Below, piece after piece: positions 22,982 through 33,335 of a stretch of 63,792 bases of DNA. The DNA lies in the NCBI GenBank assembly GCA_977017575.1, contig CDRNVI010000086.1, forward strand, positions 1 through 63,792, given 5' to 3'. The stretch's first letter is position 1. Every line of letters starts with the position of its first letter. A program made the position numbers and the translations under genes. The stretch is from Paramoeba atlantica. Lineage: Eukaryota; Discosea. A model generated the notes under the pieces. It was not told the origin of the DNA. It was given only the letters and a program-made list of their open reading frames with translations, and did not search any database.

Positions 22982-23347
22982 GGCGGCCACCCGTAAGGCA
23001 CGACTTTGCACGTACTCAGCTGAAGAGAGCAGACAGAAGGAAGAGGTGGGAGCTCAAAGTTGGTGTTCTCTGGTATTGGTGCGGTGCTCACTTCGTTGGT
23101 TGGAGTAAGAAGTTCGGGAGAAAGGACCGCGACGGTTTTCGTTCCTTTGGAGCTGTGTGTGTGCGATGATCGTTTGTGGTTGTCGTAGTGGCGCCCGCAT
23201 GCAGGTGCATAGAAAACGCCCTTCTCTGTACCACCATTCATTAGGGATGCTGTTACCGTGCAGGCGACATGGTTATAGAAGGCTTGCCAGGATCTGGCAT
23301 GCGATGGACTGCGCCATGAACATCCCTGGGCCGGGCACTTTCGGAGC
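22969..23347 (-). pseudogene. Element X N-terminal zinc-finger region (duplicate)
   Basis: Counterpart of 10575-10953, with the same CPAQGC finger. Confidence 0.6.
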
Positions 23348-24608
23348 CCGTGGTTCGTCTGCCTACGCCGCCGCGAGCCCTCTATATCTCTTGGGTTAAA
23401 ACCTCCTCATGAATTCTCTCAATCTATTCAAGAAATAGAATCCTTTGCCGCGCACGAGGCTCTTCTCATCGCATTGTCCTACGATGGAGATGTCATTTTG
23501 CACACGGACTCTGAGTATGTTTGGGATTTCTTTCATGGAGCTATCCATAGGTTCAGATTCATAGGATTTAAATCGTTTGAGGGAGGCGCTATACTTCAGA
23601 AATTGCAAGAAACATATATTTCGCTAAGAGGGACAAAGCACTTCTACTGCGTAAAAGTTAAAGCGCATAACGAAAATCCACATAATTATATGGCAGACTG
23701 GGTGGCTAAACAAGCAAGTAAAATAAGCAAGGGATAAAAGGCCTTGAGATTCTACGGCGAGATTCCTCATGCAGAAGACAAGCGCAAAAACCATACCAAT
23801 GGTGATTCTAATGGCAGCAAAATGCAGCGCAAACTTAAATCGGTAACCTCTAGCCAAATATGCACCCATGGTGAGCACGTAAAAATATTGCCAAAAAGTA
23901 GGACAGTTAGCAAAGGCAAACATACAGAGATAGAAACGGAAACGAAACGCACAAGATCACAAGAACGCGTACAGTCCAACAACACAAAAAGGCTAAAATA
24001 CATTGAGTCAAAGCAACAGTTGCCTCATGTAGCACGTATTGTTATTAGTGATCGGGTTAAATTTAGAGCTCCGCAAAGAAAGAGGAGTAATCAGTTATAC
24101 CAGGAGAATGATGAGCCAAGCTATTAAAGTCTGGAAACAAAGGGGTCACGTCAAAAAACACCCAGTAAAAGAGAGAACTGCGTCAAAAAGACAGAAAAGC
24201 GTCAGGGGAAAGACGATAGATCGCGAACTAAGAACGTATTACGAACACCAAAGAAATGGTACCCCCCTCATACCCCCCTTGATCGCATTTTCTGAACAGG
24301 CGAGGGATAGTGTGATAAGGTGGTATGCTGTTGTTTCGCGTGAAAATGTTTTATTAGGTAAACCGTTTGTGCTGAAAATGAAAAGTCGATTTCATATCAC
24401 AATTCTTTGACTAAGTACTGGAACGCCGTCCACCTCGAATGATTAGGATACATGGAAGTTGTTGCAAGATGTTTTTGAAAAGCTTCTGGTGAATATGTTA
24501 GTTTTGTGGACACCGCCAAAGTGATTTATGGGTAGGAGAAATTTGTGAAGCTTTCAACTAGGACATATTAATTTATTATCCCAGTGATGGTTGGTTGGTT
24601 GGTTGGTT
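23348..24608 (+). pseudogene. LINE-A copy, 5'-truncated (duplicate of 10954-12211)
   Basis: Flanked by ACTTTCGGAGC at 23337-23347 and 24609-24619. It agrees with full-length LINE-A at sites where copy A differs (CATGCAGAAGAC and AAGCACTTC), while both copies share GCTAAACAAG against GCTAGACAAG in LINE-A. The insertion therefore came first and the duplication second. Confidence 0.9.
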
Positions 24609-24870
24609 ACTTTCGGAGCGCGGCAGACTTTCCTTGGGACAATGAGTTGGGCTCAGCGCGGCTAACGCCAGCGTTTTCAATATTCTGGGTTTCCTATCTT
24701 CTTCCTGGTTGCTCTTGAGATGGGCCCGGAATAAATTCATTAGGATGCAAGAGTGAAGGTGTCTCTGGGTTTTTTCCCATGGATCAGTATCAACCGTGTA
24801 ATGAATTTCCTGGCAAACATCTCAAGTGAGTCAGATCACAGATCTACAAATCAAGGACGATGATTCGTCA

Positions 24871-25012
24871 CAAGAAGAAGAAGATACGGAGGGCTCTGAA
24901 GCGCCAACCGTTAGGGTAGAGTCTCAGGTCGCCGACCTTCGTCATGTTGCTACCCCCCTCCAAGACGGCACTCGACGCCTTGCGGCCCGAGCACGGCTAC
25001 CCAACCGTAGCT
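24871..25012 (-). repeat. SINE-2, 5'-truncated (duplicate of 12474-12614)
   Basis: Same tail and truncation point as copy A. Confidence 0.8.
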
Positions 25013-25170
25013 AACCCTCTTCTAATAAACCAGATCGAAATGGGCGAGGGAGATACTGCTGTGTTCCCTGCTAAGATAACTGGCTTTTCAGGAACAGAAT
25101 GATACGCTGCCCCTTTTATTGCAACCTTTAGCACAGTTTAAACGTACTTTCCATCAGGTTTGGGTCTCAG

Positions 25171-25324
25171 AGGTATCCCCCCCGAGTTACTTTACTCCGC
25201 ACGAGTAAAGCCTTTGCGCGGGCTAGCTCGGAGACAAACTTCGTGCAGGGAGATACCATTTCTTTTCAGTGGGAATCTTCCACGCTGTTGCTTGGCATCT
25301 CCCTCGCCCCTTTCAATCTGGGTT
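25171..25324. mobile_element. MITE-A, right-hand part
   Basis: It carries the middle and right arm of MITE-A, ending CCCCTTTCAATCTGGG; the left terminus is missing. It lies just beyond the tandem duplication. Confidence 0.75.
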
Positions 25325-25334
25325 TCTATAAACC

Positions 25335-25915
25335 AGCTGACCACCCTTCCGCAACATGGCCAGCAACATGGCGATTCCACAACATGGCCACCCTTCCACA
25401 ACATGGCGATTCCACAACGCTCTCTAAATGGAACACCGGTGTAGCCACTCGTGGCGAACCGAGAACTTTCGGTCTCTCATGTGGGTGTTTCATGTGAAGC
25501 CCAACAGCATTCACGCTCCAACTCAAGTGGCAGTGCACTTACTCTTGCACGTGCCACTGCACCTACACTGCGGGTGTAGACATCTACACTGCGGGTGTAC
25601 ACTGTGGGTGTTTCATGCGCAGCCCAACAGCATTCACGCTCCAACTCAAGTGGCAGTGCACTTACTCTTGCACGTGCCACTGCACCTACACTGCGTTCAC
25701 TGCCTCACATGGCAATACACTTACTAAGTCCCACTGCAGCTGCACTGCATCAGTGTGCAACCACTGCCTCACGTGGCACTGCTCTTACTCTCTCACGCGC
25801 CACTGCATCTATACTGCGTTCACTGCCTAACATGGCAGTACACTTACTCTCTCACGTGCCACTGCAGCTACACTGTAGTCCCTTACTCTTTCACGTGCCA
25901 CTGCAGCTGCACTAT
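25335..25915. repeat. Minisatellite tract: CAACATGGCCA units, then CACGTG-type units
   Basis: 25335-25412 has short ACAACATGGC units, the reverse of the array at 52640-52850. 25500-25915 has units around CTCTTGCACGTGCCACTGCA, the reverse complement of the array at 51975-52610. A 100-bp block (25490-25560) is itself repeated at 25605-25680. Confidence 0.8.
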
Positions 25916-25917
25916 CC

Positions 25918-26285
25918 TAAATCCTATCCTAAAACACTGGTTATTAAAACCAGTTTAGAAAACAACCTTTTCTTACGTTGTAACAACTTTGGATCCTTAG
26001 TAGTTTCATCCCCCCCCAGATTCTTCCATTACCTGTTCAAGTTCTTTTTTGGTCCCTTTATGCTGCTTCTTTTTGACTTTATGAGTATTACTGGAACCTA
26101 AGTACTCATTCTCTTCCGAAGAGAGTTCCACGGAACGTACACGCTACCTACCATCCTCAACCGCACATCGCTTAGCCACAGACAACGTTTTAGTCTCACA
26201 GACAAAATCGATGTTTGCACTTTTTGTGAGCTCAGAGTTCGAGCTGGGACTACACCTGGCGTCTTTTTTCTCCTCTTTGGTTCTA
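25918..26285 (-). pseudogene. LINE-Z 3' end, without the SINE-1 and composite insertions
   Basis: Read on the minus strand, this is the basic C-terminal tail and 3' end of LINE-Z, homologous to 41890-41972, 42358-42608 and 43591-43660 joined without interruption, ending in GGATA-type repeats at 25918-25932. It carries none of the SINE-1 inserted at 41973 and none of the composite inserted at 42609, so it gives two related empty sites: 26197-26208 and 25977-25986. Confidence 0.88.
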
Positions 26286-26505
26286 CCCGGTTTAGCCGGG
26301 TCTACCCGGTTTAGCCGGGTAAGGGAGCTGGTTCCCTGAGGGGAGGGTCCGGGACGGTCCTCCGAGTACTGGGCCTAGTCGGTTATCAGCCCAGCCTCTT
26401 AGAGTGAGGCCGCCAGGAATATTGCGATGAGCGGGTTTGAACTCGCCGTCTGAGCACCATGTGCTTCAAACTTTGAGTTCTTGCCACTACGCCACCTCCA
26501 CCCCA
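26286..26505 (-). repeat. SINE-1, 5' part
   Basis: It begins with a local triplication of TACCCGGTTTAGCCGGG, then body and head to CACCTCCACC. Its head joins LINE-Z sequence (CCAGACAAAATCG) exactly as at 41960-41980. Confidence 0.8.
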
Positions 26506-26735
26506 GACAAAATCGATGTTTGCACTTTTTGTGAGCTCAGAGTTCGAGCTGGGACTACACCTGGCGTCTTTTTTCTCCTCTTTGGTTCTGAGGTATGAAG
26601 AGTCTTGCGTGTTCCTGAAATGGCCAGCGCATCAGCCTTCTCATTATGTGTTCCCATTATGGGAACAACAACCAACCAACACTGAGATGTTAGCCCAGTT
26701 AAAGGATTCAAAAATTTCCCCTAAATATTTCCACT
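26506..26735 (-). pseudogene. LINE-Z RNase H end and basic tail
   Basis: The minus strand reads MGTHNEKADALAISGTRK and then a Lys/Arg-rich tail (EPKRRKKTPG). This is the end of the RNase H fold and the tail seen in LINE-Z at 41820-41975. Confidence 0.75.
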
Positions 26736-26739
26736 TTCA

Positions 26740-27668
26740 AAACATCAACACAGAACACACTTACAGAAAATTTTTCAAAAACAAACAGACTTTCAATTTC
26801 AAGCCTCCTAATCAATCGATCTCTATGAACCATTAGTACTTAGCTTTTGAACACTATAAGACAACTCACCGTCGCAATCACGTCAGCGAACGTAATTCTT
26901 TAATTCACCAAATCTGATGGTAATTAACTTAAATATAACAGAAGCATAGGCTCCAATAGCATCTCTCAAATCGGAAAGTTAATGTAAGGCTAATTCTCCC
27001 GCTTATTTCCATGCTTTTTTACATCAATTATACTCTTGTCTTTCCCTTTAGCTGTAAAACAAGGTTTTTTCTTTGATGTCCTTTTCACTCGCTTTTGTGA
27101 CTCCTTTTCATTTTCTAGTTCACTCTTTGTCTGGGATGATGATAAGTCCAAACTTGTACCTTTTAGACGCTTCATTTTCGGTTTATTTCGTTTCACCTCA
27201 ATGCTTACGTTCGAATTGGTTATCTGTGGGGGGCTGGAAATTAAGTTGATACCCTTTGTCTTCTTATGTAAAGAAGCTTTGCGTATGGGAGATTTCGTCC
27301 TCTTTTCATTTATTCGAATGCTCTGTTTGGGTTGTTTCGTTGAACGTGAATCTTTTGAGTTTTCCGACAAAGGGGGCCCCGTAGATACAGGTACTGCTCT
27401 TTGGTTTGTGCCTTTTCTAGTCCTCTGAGTTTTAAGAAATCTTGAGGTATTATTTTGCTCTGATTTCCTCTTTGCATTGCCGTGCAATATATCCCCGTAG
27501 TATTTTATAGCTAGTTCATTTCCTTCCAGCTTGCACGCCTTTTTGGCTAAATAATCTGCGGTATCGTTGTACATATTTTCATTGTGTGATTTGACCTTGA
27601 TACAGTAGAATTTTTTAGTATGTTTTGTACTGTAGTAAGCGTTTTGAAGGGATCGCATTGCTTCGCCC
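26740..27668 (-). pseudogene. LINE-D fragment: end of RNase H and long basic tail
   Basis: Truncated copy of 28746-30018. An open frame at 26990-27658 reads YCIKVKSHNENMYNDTADYL and then about 160 residues rich in Lys, Arg, Ser and Thr. Confidence 0.8.
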
Positions 27669-27679
27669 CCTTTGAACGA

Positions 27680-28112
27680 CCTACACTAGCTTTCTACGCA
27701 GTTGCTTTCGCAAGGTATCACTTCTAACCGTGGTGCGCCCCTCAAAATGACCCATTTTTGACTAAAAAAGGTGAAAAAGTATTTTTCGGACCTAAAGGGG
27801 CATTTTTGTGTCGAAAGAATGGTGTGGTTGGAGTCGCATTCTCTACCCAATACGTTCGGTAGGCTTTCATTCATGCCTACGAGTGATTTCCCATGCGCAA
27901 ATATCGGATTTAGCGCTCTGAGAGCAAAAATACGCGAAAATCACCCCATTTTTACCCGAAATTCGGCTATTTTTGGCTATAATCTTTCCGTTTTCCAGGC
28001 TAAATTTTCTTTTTTAGGCTCTTCGTTGAACGAGGCGGTAATTTTCAACGCGAAGCGCGCAGCATGAGTGACTTCTAAGTTGAAAGCAACCACCGCGTTT
28101 AACGATGAGCCT
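27680..28112 (+). repeat. E repeat (E1), short form, ending in a palindrome
   Basis: E is a noncoding family with a T-rich body (ATGACCCATTTTTGAC, CGAAAGAATGG). Its 3' end is a 100-bp palindrome with arms of 36-44 bp (TTAGGCTCTTCGTTGAACG and its complement). Six copies lie in this window. A 98-codon open stretch inside is not kept in all copies, so it is probably chance. 27680-28575 is duplicated at 34012-34908. Confidence 0.8.
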
Positions 28113-28148
28113 AAAAAAGAAATAATATTTTTTTGTCTTTCTTGCACC

Positions 28149-28300
28149 ATGTGTCAAACATCTAGAAAACGTATTAATTCAGAAGATCGTAAACTTATTG
28201 AGGTTCTCCACAATCAAGAAAACTTTTCGCAAGCACAAATTGCCTCAAAACTGAAAGTAAATCAGTCGTCTCTTAGTCGAGAACTGGCACGTGGAGAGTT
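28149..28300 (+). pseudogene. IS30-type transposase, N-terminal helix-turn-helix fragment
   Basis: The frame reads MCQTSRKRINSEDRKLIEVL, then SQAQIASKLKVNQSSLSREL and ARG. The pattern of a leading Arg/Lys stretch, the SEDRKLIE helix, SQAQIA and the recognition helix ending SLSREL is that of the N-terminal helix-turn-helix of IS30-family transposases. It stops where SINE-1 begins, so no DDE catalytic core is present. The frame is open upstream through the E1 palindrome. Confidence 0.6.
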
Positions 28301-28578
28301 TCCGCTTGTCCAAGGCGGAACCAACGTGCTGTTGCCAACACGCTGCGTCGACGAACTGTACGTCAACACGGCTTACCCAAGAGGTGTAAGCCGGGTAAGG
28401 GAGCTGGTTCCCTGAGGGGAGGGTCCGGGACGGTCCTCCGAGTACTGGGCCTAATCGGTTATCAGCCCAGCCTCTTAGAGTGAGGCCGCCAGGAATATTG
28501 CGATGAGCGGGTTTGAACTCGCCGTCTGAGCACCATGTGCTTCAAACTTTGAGTTCTTGCCACTACGCCACCTCCACC
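28301..28578 (-). repeat. SINE-1, 5'-half copy in the IS30-like frame
   Basis: Body to head on the minus strand. It abuts GGCACGTGGAGAG of the helix-turn-helix frame on the left and LINE-Z sequence on the right. Confidence 0.85.
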
Positions 28579-29744
28579 CCAGACAAAATCGATGTTTGCA
28601 CTTTTTGTGAGCTCAGAGTTCGAGCTGGGACTACACCTGGCGTCTTTTTTCTCCTCTTTGGTTCTGAGGTATGAAGAGTCTTGCGTGTTCCTGAAATGGC
28701 CAGCGCATCAGCCTTCTCATTATGTGTTCCCATTATGGGAACAACAACCAACCAACACTGAGATGTTAGCCCAGTTAAAGGATTCAAAAATTTCCCCTAA
28801 ATATTTCCACTTTGAAAACATCAACACAGAACACACTTACAGAAAATTTTTCAAAAACAAACAGACTTTCAATTTCAAGCCTCCTAATCAATCGATCTCT
28901 ATGAACCATTAGTACTTAGCTTTTGAACACTATAAGACAACTCACCGTCGCAATCACGTCAGCGAACGTAATTCTTTAATTCACCAAATCTGATGGTAAT
29001 TAACTTAAATATAACAGAAGCATAGGCTCCAATAGCATCTCTCAAATCGGAAAGTTAATGTAAGGCTAATTCTCCCGCTTATTTCCATGCTTTTTTACAT
29101 CAATTATACTCTTGTCTTTCCCTTTAGCTGTAAAACAAGGTTTTTTCTTTGATGTCCTTTTCACTCGCTTTTGTGACTCCTTTTCATTTTCTAGTTCACT
29201 CTTTGTCTGGGATGATGATAAGTCCAAACTTGTACCTTTTAGACGCTTCATTTTCGGTTTATTTCGTTTCACCTCAATGCTTACGTTCGAATTGGTTATC
29301 TGTGGGGGGCTGGAAATTAAGTTGATACCCTTTGTCTTCTTATGTAAAGAAGCTTTGCGTATGGGAGATTTCGTCCTCTTTTCATTTATTCGAATGCTCT
29401 GTTTGGGTTGTTTCGTTGAACGTGAATCTTTTGAGTTTTCCGACAAAGGGGGCCCCGTAGATACAGGTACTGCTCTTTGGTTTGTGCCTTTTCTAGTCCT
29501 CTGAGTTTTAAGAAATCTTGAGGTATTATTTTGCTCTGATTTCCTCTTTGCATTGCCGTGCAATATATCCCCGTAGTATTTTATAGCTAGTTCATTTCCT
29601 TCCAGCTTGCACGCCTTTTTGGCTAAATAATCTGCGGTATCGTTGTACATATTTTCATTGTGTGATTTGACCTTGATACAGTAGAATTTTTTAGTATGTT
29701 TTGTACTGTAGTAAGCGTTTTGAAGGGATCGCATTGCTTCGCCC
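28389..29744. repeat. 1.36-kb direct duplication, second copy
   Basis: Counterpart of 26313-27668. Here LINE-D continues past the point where the first copy ends. Confidence 0.9.
28579..28745 (-). pseudogene. LINE-Z RNase H end and basic tail
   Basis: Same as 26506-26735. It passes into LINE-D at TTCCCATAATGGGAAC, next to a TTGG-repeat tail (CCAACCAACC on the plus strand). This suggests LINE-D inserted into LINE-Z. Confidence 0.75.
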
Positions 29745-30018
29745 CCTTTGAATGAGTGGAACCCAATGAGCCGGTACCGATGCACAGTTTCGTGGAAGAA
29801 ATCCCATATGTACTCTGAATCCGTGTGAAGTATTACATCTCCCTCGTAGTTGCTAGCAAGAGAAATTGCCTCGACAACAGCATATGCCTCTATAGATTGT
29901 ATGGAATCACAGAATTTTTCCGGAGGTCTTGTCCCGTAGAATAATGTACGTTCGTTGTTTCGTATTATTACTATGCCGCATCCTTGGAGTTGTTTCTTTG
30001 TACCAGGAATGAGCGACC
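28746..30018 (-). pseudogene. LINE-D: RNase H domain, basic tail and 3' UTR
   Basis: An open minus-strand frame (29066-30029) carries a whole RNase H fold: YTDGS (first Asp), SIEAYAVVEAISLAS (Glu), HTDSEYIWDFF (Asp) and NDTADYLAKKA (last Asp). About 190 residues rich in basic amino acids follow. All four catalytic acids are present. The 3' side (28746-29065) is noncoding and ends in TTGG repeats. The sequence upstream of RNase H continues at 30267-30540 beyond a SINE-1. Compared with LINE-A it is the same kind of LINE but clearly diverged. Confidence 0.85.
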
Positions 30019-30029
30019 CATCCGTATAT

Positions 30030-30255
30030 CCAAATCCAAAAAAAATCCAAATCATTCCGGATTGTGCCGGATGGTCACTGGCAAGCCAGACCCTTCACAG
30101 ACAGATTTGGAAGTTCAGAGGCCGACGTCCTCTACCAGTTTCCGCTTGTCCAAGGCGGCACCAACGTGCTGTTGCCAACACGCTGCGTCGACGAATTGTA
30201 CGTCAACACGGCGCACCCAAGAGGTGTAAGCCGGGTAAGGGAGCTGGTTACCCGG
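30030..30255 (-). repeat. SINE-1 within LINE-D, with 11-bp target-site duplication
   Basis: CATCCGTATAT occurs at 30019-30029 and 30256-30266 on either side. The copy is 5'-truncated at the GAGCTGGTT point. It splits the LINE-D frame at the YTDG motif of RNase H. Confidence 0.9.
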
Positions 30256-30266
30256 CATCCGTATAT

Positions 30267-30540
30267 AAGTGTGTTTCCGAGTCGCTTATGGGAAAAGGGG
30301 TGCTACTTTCTTTCACGTACTGTAGAGTTTGATAGTCCTTGTTCTCCAATATCTTTTTAATACATTTTTCCCAAGCAGGAGAACAAGACTTTGTGTAAGA
30401 AGGCCGTGGTTCCAGCTCCACCTGTAGTTTTTCAAGTTTCTTCCGCCATGTGGGGCGATCTTGTCCAAGGTGTAGAATTTCAGTAACATCAGAGTGTGAA
30501 CACCCTGAAGCATTTTCTGCATTTGTAAAAGGAGCACCCC
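30267..30540 (-). pseudogene. LINE-D: linker before RNase H
   Basis: The minus strand reads HSDVTEILHLGQDRPTW, LEPRPSYTK and TLQYVKESSTPFPI, then THLYTD; these match LINE-A 47430-47670. It joins the RNase H part across the SINE-1. Confidence 0.85.
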
Positions 30541-30555
30541 TTGTAATCACCGAGA

Positions 30556-30586
30556 TGAGAAGATGAAGAGGAAGAAGAAGAAGAGA

Positions 30587-30632
<46 letters not shown>

Positions 30633-31005
30633 AGAAGAAGAAGAAGAAGAAGAAGAAGAAGAAGAAGAAGAAGAAGCAGAAGAAGAAGAGGAAAAAGAAG
30701 AAGAAGAAGAAGAAGACACGGAGGGCTCGGCAGCGCCAACCGTTAGGGTAGAGTCTCAGGTCGCCGACTTTCATTGTCTTGCTACCCCCTTCCCAGGCGG
30801 CTTCGAGCACGGCTACTCAACCGTAGCTACCGGGACGGACGTCCAACGCGTTGTATCGTGTAGGCTGTGTTTCAACCTCATTTGCGTAAGCAGCTTGCAA
30901 TTTAGCGGCTGCGCTTAGTGGAGCCTGGTTCAGTTCGGCGGTTCCGGGTCGGTCCTCCAGGGGAGCGGAGTTGGGTATGGGCCTTGAAGGCGCTCCTGAT
31001 CGCTG
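30556..31005 (-). repeat. SINE-2 with GAA tail and 15-bp target-site duplication, 5'-truncated
   Basis: TTGTAATCACCGAGA occurs at 30541-30555 and 31006-31020. The tail is an imperfect GAA repeat of about 160 bp (30556-30717). The tRNA-like head is missing; the copy ends at CGATCAGGAGCG. A tail plus a lost 5' end plus a duplicated target means LINE-driven retroposition. Confidence 0.92.
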
Positions 31006-31020
31006 TTGTAATCACCGAGA

Positions 31021-31345
31021 ACACCATTTTTATAAGAACATTTTGATAAGAACACCATTTTGATAAGAACACCATTTTTATAAGAACACGATTTTTATAA
31101 TATGATTATAAAATAGTATATGATAATAAAAATATTGCGAATGCTGCCGGCGCGTGTAAGGGGACAGAGCTCCTTGAAACTCTTACACGAACCAAGCGTG
31201 TTCGGGGGGTTCTTTTTCGCCCACCGCAGCGGAGAGGACCTGCTAAACTTCGCCAGAAGGCGGCGCGAGCACTGATAAAGTTAGTTAGAGTCGGATCTCG
31301 GCTCCATGTGTTATGGAGGCACTTCACTAGTGAGAATGTGTTTCT
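31021..31345 (+). pseudogene. Diverged copy of the zinc-finger repeat: leader and first codons
   Basis: A run of GAACACCATTTTNATAA units (31021-31090) leads into the same AT-rich leader as at 767-833. Then come about 60 codons matching the start of the 301-aa ORF (LETLTRTKRVRGVLFRPPQR). The start codon is replaced (CTCCTT for ATGTTT), and the copy ends where the zinc fingers would begin. Confidence 0.75.
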
Positions 31346-31484
31346 TTGTTTGCAAGTCTATTTTACATAGGGTTTGCCTACGAGGGTGAGATATGAGGAG
31401 CGACCGTCAGAGATTACCTTTCCCCCCCTATGCCTCTTGCCCCAGAGTGATGAGAGCACAATGCTCCCTAGAGCAATGGACTGG

Positions 31485-32115
31485 TACCTTAATTAACGTC
31501 TACGCCAATGAGAGATTCCTCGAAGACCGCTCATGCGGAGTCCTTGGGGGACCTTGAACATGCGTGGAAGAAGGTTAGTGCAAAAGGTCGTCGGCGACCA
31601 ACAATTCCTATGGGCGACTCTAATGCACCATTAGCAATGGTATCAAATTATCGCATGGATTTACCGGCGGTATCGAGAATGAGAGGCCTTCTCTGCTCCA
31701 TTGGATGTAGATCAGCACACTCCCTCTGCCCCAGCCGGAAAAAAAAAATTGCACAAATTTTTTTTTGCAAAACGTGCGCATTGCCCAAGAAGGGAAAAGG
31801 CAAAAACATATGCAGGCCACTTGATCGTGTATTAGTGATTGAGCGTTTTTCTTCAAGCATAAGTAGACATAGGGTTCTTAAATCACCGATATCAACTACA
31901 CATTGTGCTGTGATTGTAAATTTGAAGATCAAATGAAAATGCGAGAACAAAAAGGGAAGCTGTGGCGTAATCTGGCCATGTTTCGGGGACCAAAAAAAGA
32001 AAAAGAATTCCAAGAACTAGTTTTTTCCGCTGCACGGAAAAAGGAAGACAGTACATGGGAACAGCTTTCTAAAATCATGGTAGACGGAGTAAATAAATTA
32101 GCCTGTAAGTCATCC
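31485..32115 (+). pseudogene. LINE endonuclease fragment, C-terminal half
   Basis: A frame at 31508-31936 reads IPMGDSNAPL (compare SGDLNSPL in LINE-A), then LDRVLVIERFSSSI and HCAVIVNLKIK. These are the end of an apurinic-type endonuclease domain. A frame change then leads into FRGPKKEKEF and TWEQLSKIMVDGVNK of the following linker. It belongs to a family other than A, B, D or Z. Confidence 0.75.
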
Positions 32116-32127
32116 GACAAAGAATCC

Positions 32128-32340
32128 AATCCAAAAAATCCAAATCATTCCGGATCGCTCCGGATGGTCACGGGCAAGCCAGACCCTTCACAGACAGATT
32201 TGGAAGTTCGGAGGCCGACGTCCTCTACCAGTTTCCGCTTGTCCAAGGCGGTACCAACGTGCTGTTGCCAACACGCTGCGTCGACGAGCTGTACGTCAAC
32301 ACGGCTTACCCAAGAGGTGTAAGCCGGGTAAGGGAGCTGG
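32128..32340 (-). repeat. SINE-1, 3' half
   Basis: It is 5'-truncated at the GAGCTGGTT point, as at 30255. It sits between two unrelated LINE fragments. Confidence 0.85.
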
Positions 32341-32895
32341 TTGGACCCTAAAACCGTCGGTGAAAATTCGACTGCGGACACCAAGGATACCAGCGCAGCA
32401 ATGTATCACGAAAATGTGCGTACGCGTCTTATGATGGACCCGAAAACTGCTTCTGCCATTTTATCTGCAAGCGAGAAGGGAAACCATGAATGGTTAATGT
32501 ACACTGCTCGTTTAGTGCCGTCACAGCAATTTACGCTGGCCGTCTTGCCTCGTTTCAACTTGTCGCACCCAAACCTTCCAGCAAACGTGCAATGTCCAGG
32601 ATGCCAAGTCATCTACGATTCAGCCACGGCGTTACGACACATTCCAGCTTGCACGAAATGCCACGGAATGAAGGCTACTACGAAGCACAGCGCCCTCGTG
32701 CGATATATTTACTAGCTGTGTCTGAAAGGGGGGTTGCCCTCGGAACGAGAACCACGACAATTCACATCCTATAAATGCAATAAGTGCTCCGAAACAGTAA
32801 TTGAACATCTCAAAAAAGAACACCTTAAAAAATGTAACACGGGCGCATGCATCGTACCGGGCCGGACTTAGTCATTTACTGGGCCTCGGGAGAAA
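32341..32895 (+). pseudogene. R2-like LINE fragment: zinc knuckle and nuclease start
   Basis: An open frame reads NLPANVQCPGC, ALRHIPACTKC and TKHSALVRYIY: the CCHC knuckle and following Lys-His, closely like Y (CPGC, HHIVGCTKC, RKHSSLVRF). After a stop come EPR and an extra CNKC-type pair. In another frame GPDLVIYWASGEK gives the PD of the restriction-like nuclease. It then breaks off in an A run. Confidence 0.75.
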
Positions 32896-32964
32896 AAAAA
32901 AATTGTGCCGTGTAGCATTTGAGCCGAAACATTTCACACATCCCAGGAAGTAAAAAAAAAAAAA

Positions 32965-33052
32965 AAGCTGGTTCCCTGAGGGGAGGGTCCGGGACGGTCC
33001 TCCGAGTACTGGGCCTAGTCGGTTATCAGCCCAGCCTCTTAGAGTGAGGCCA
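32965..33052 (-). repeat. SINE-1 body fragment
   Basis: 88 bp of the SINE-1 middle, next to a 14-bp A run. Confidence 0.8.
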
Positions 33053-33065
33053 GGAATGACAAAAA

Positions 33066-33335
33066 TGTAAACTTGTGTTAGTAATTATACTCGGAAAGTC
33101 AGGTAATCGTTCAGACGAAATATATGATTTTATTTTATTGAACATTAGAAACAATTTCCATAAGTTAAAACTTTTTGCAAAAGTTAATAAAGCTTTTGCT
33201 TTACTTTGCAACTCGAAAATTTTGGATCACCACCCTTCCCTTTACATAATTAGAAAAAAAAAATTAGCAAAATCAAAATTTTCGAATAATCGCCCCTTTG
33301 CACAAATGATGGCGAATATATCTAAATATAGTTAG
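33066..33335 (+). CDS. AT-rich short ORF, unrecognised
   Basis: About 88 codons of varied composition (for example SDEIYDFILLNIRNNFHKLK), much richer in A+T than its surroundings. It looks like a real coding fragment from another genomic or organellar context, but I recognise no family. It has no clear partner upstream. Confidence 0.3.
   Translation, partial: CKLVLVIILGKSGNRSDEIYDFILLNIRNNFHKLKLFAKVNKAFALLCNSKILDHHPSLYIIRKKKLAKSKFSNNRPFAQMMANISKYS

Larger units (their letters stand above)
12729..25129. repeat. Tandem 12.4-kb segmental duplication, copy B
   Basis: Direct repeat of 317-12728. Its right edge reads GCAACCTTTAGCAC, against GCAACCTTTGAATTC at the internal junction, so the shared CTTT sits exactly at the breakpoint. 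The two copies differ by a few dozen substitutions and small indels at most, by eye. Confidence 0.95.
26313..27668. repeat. 1.36-kb direct duplication, first copy
   Basis: Matches 28389-29744 at an offset of 2076 bp with very few changes. It ends abruptly at CCCCTTTGAA, where E1 sequence begins. Confidence 0.9.

Noticed and set aside
27771-28067. 98-codon ORF inside the E repeat
   Set aside because: It is open in E1, E2 and E4 but shifted or broken in the others, has no recognisable motif, and lies in a body with T and A runs.
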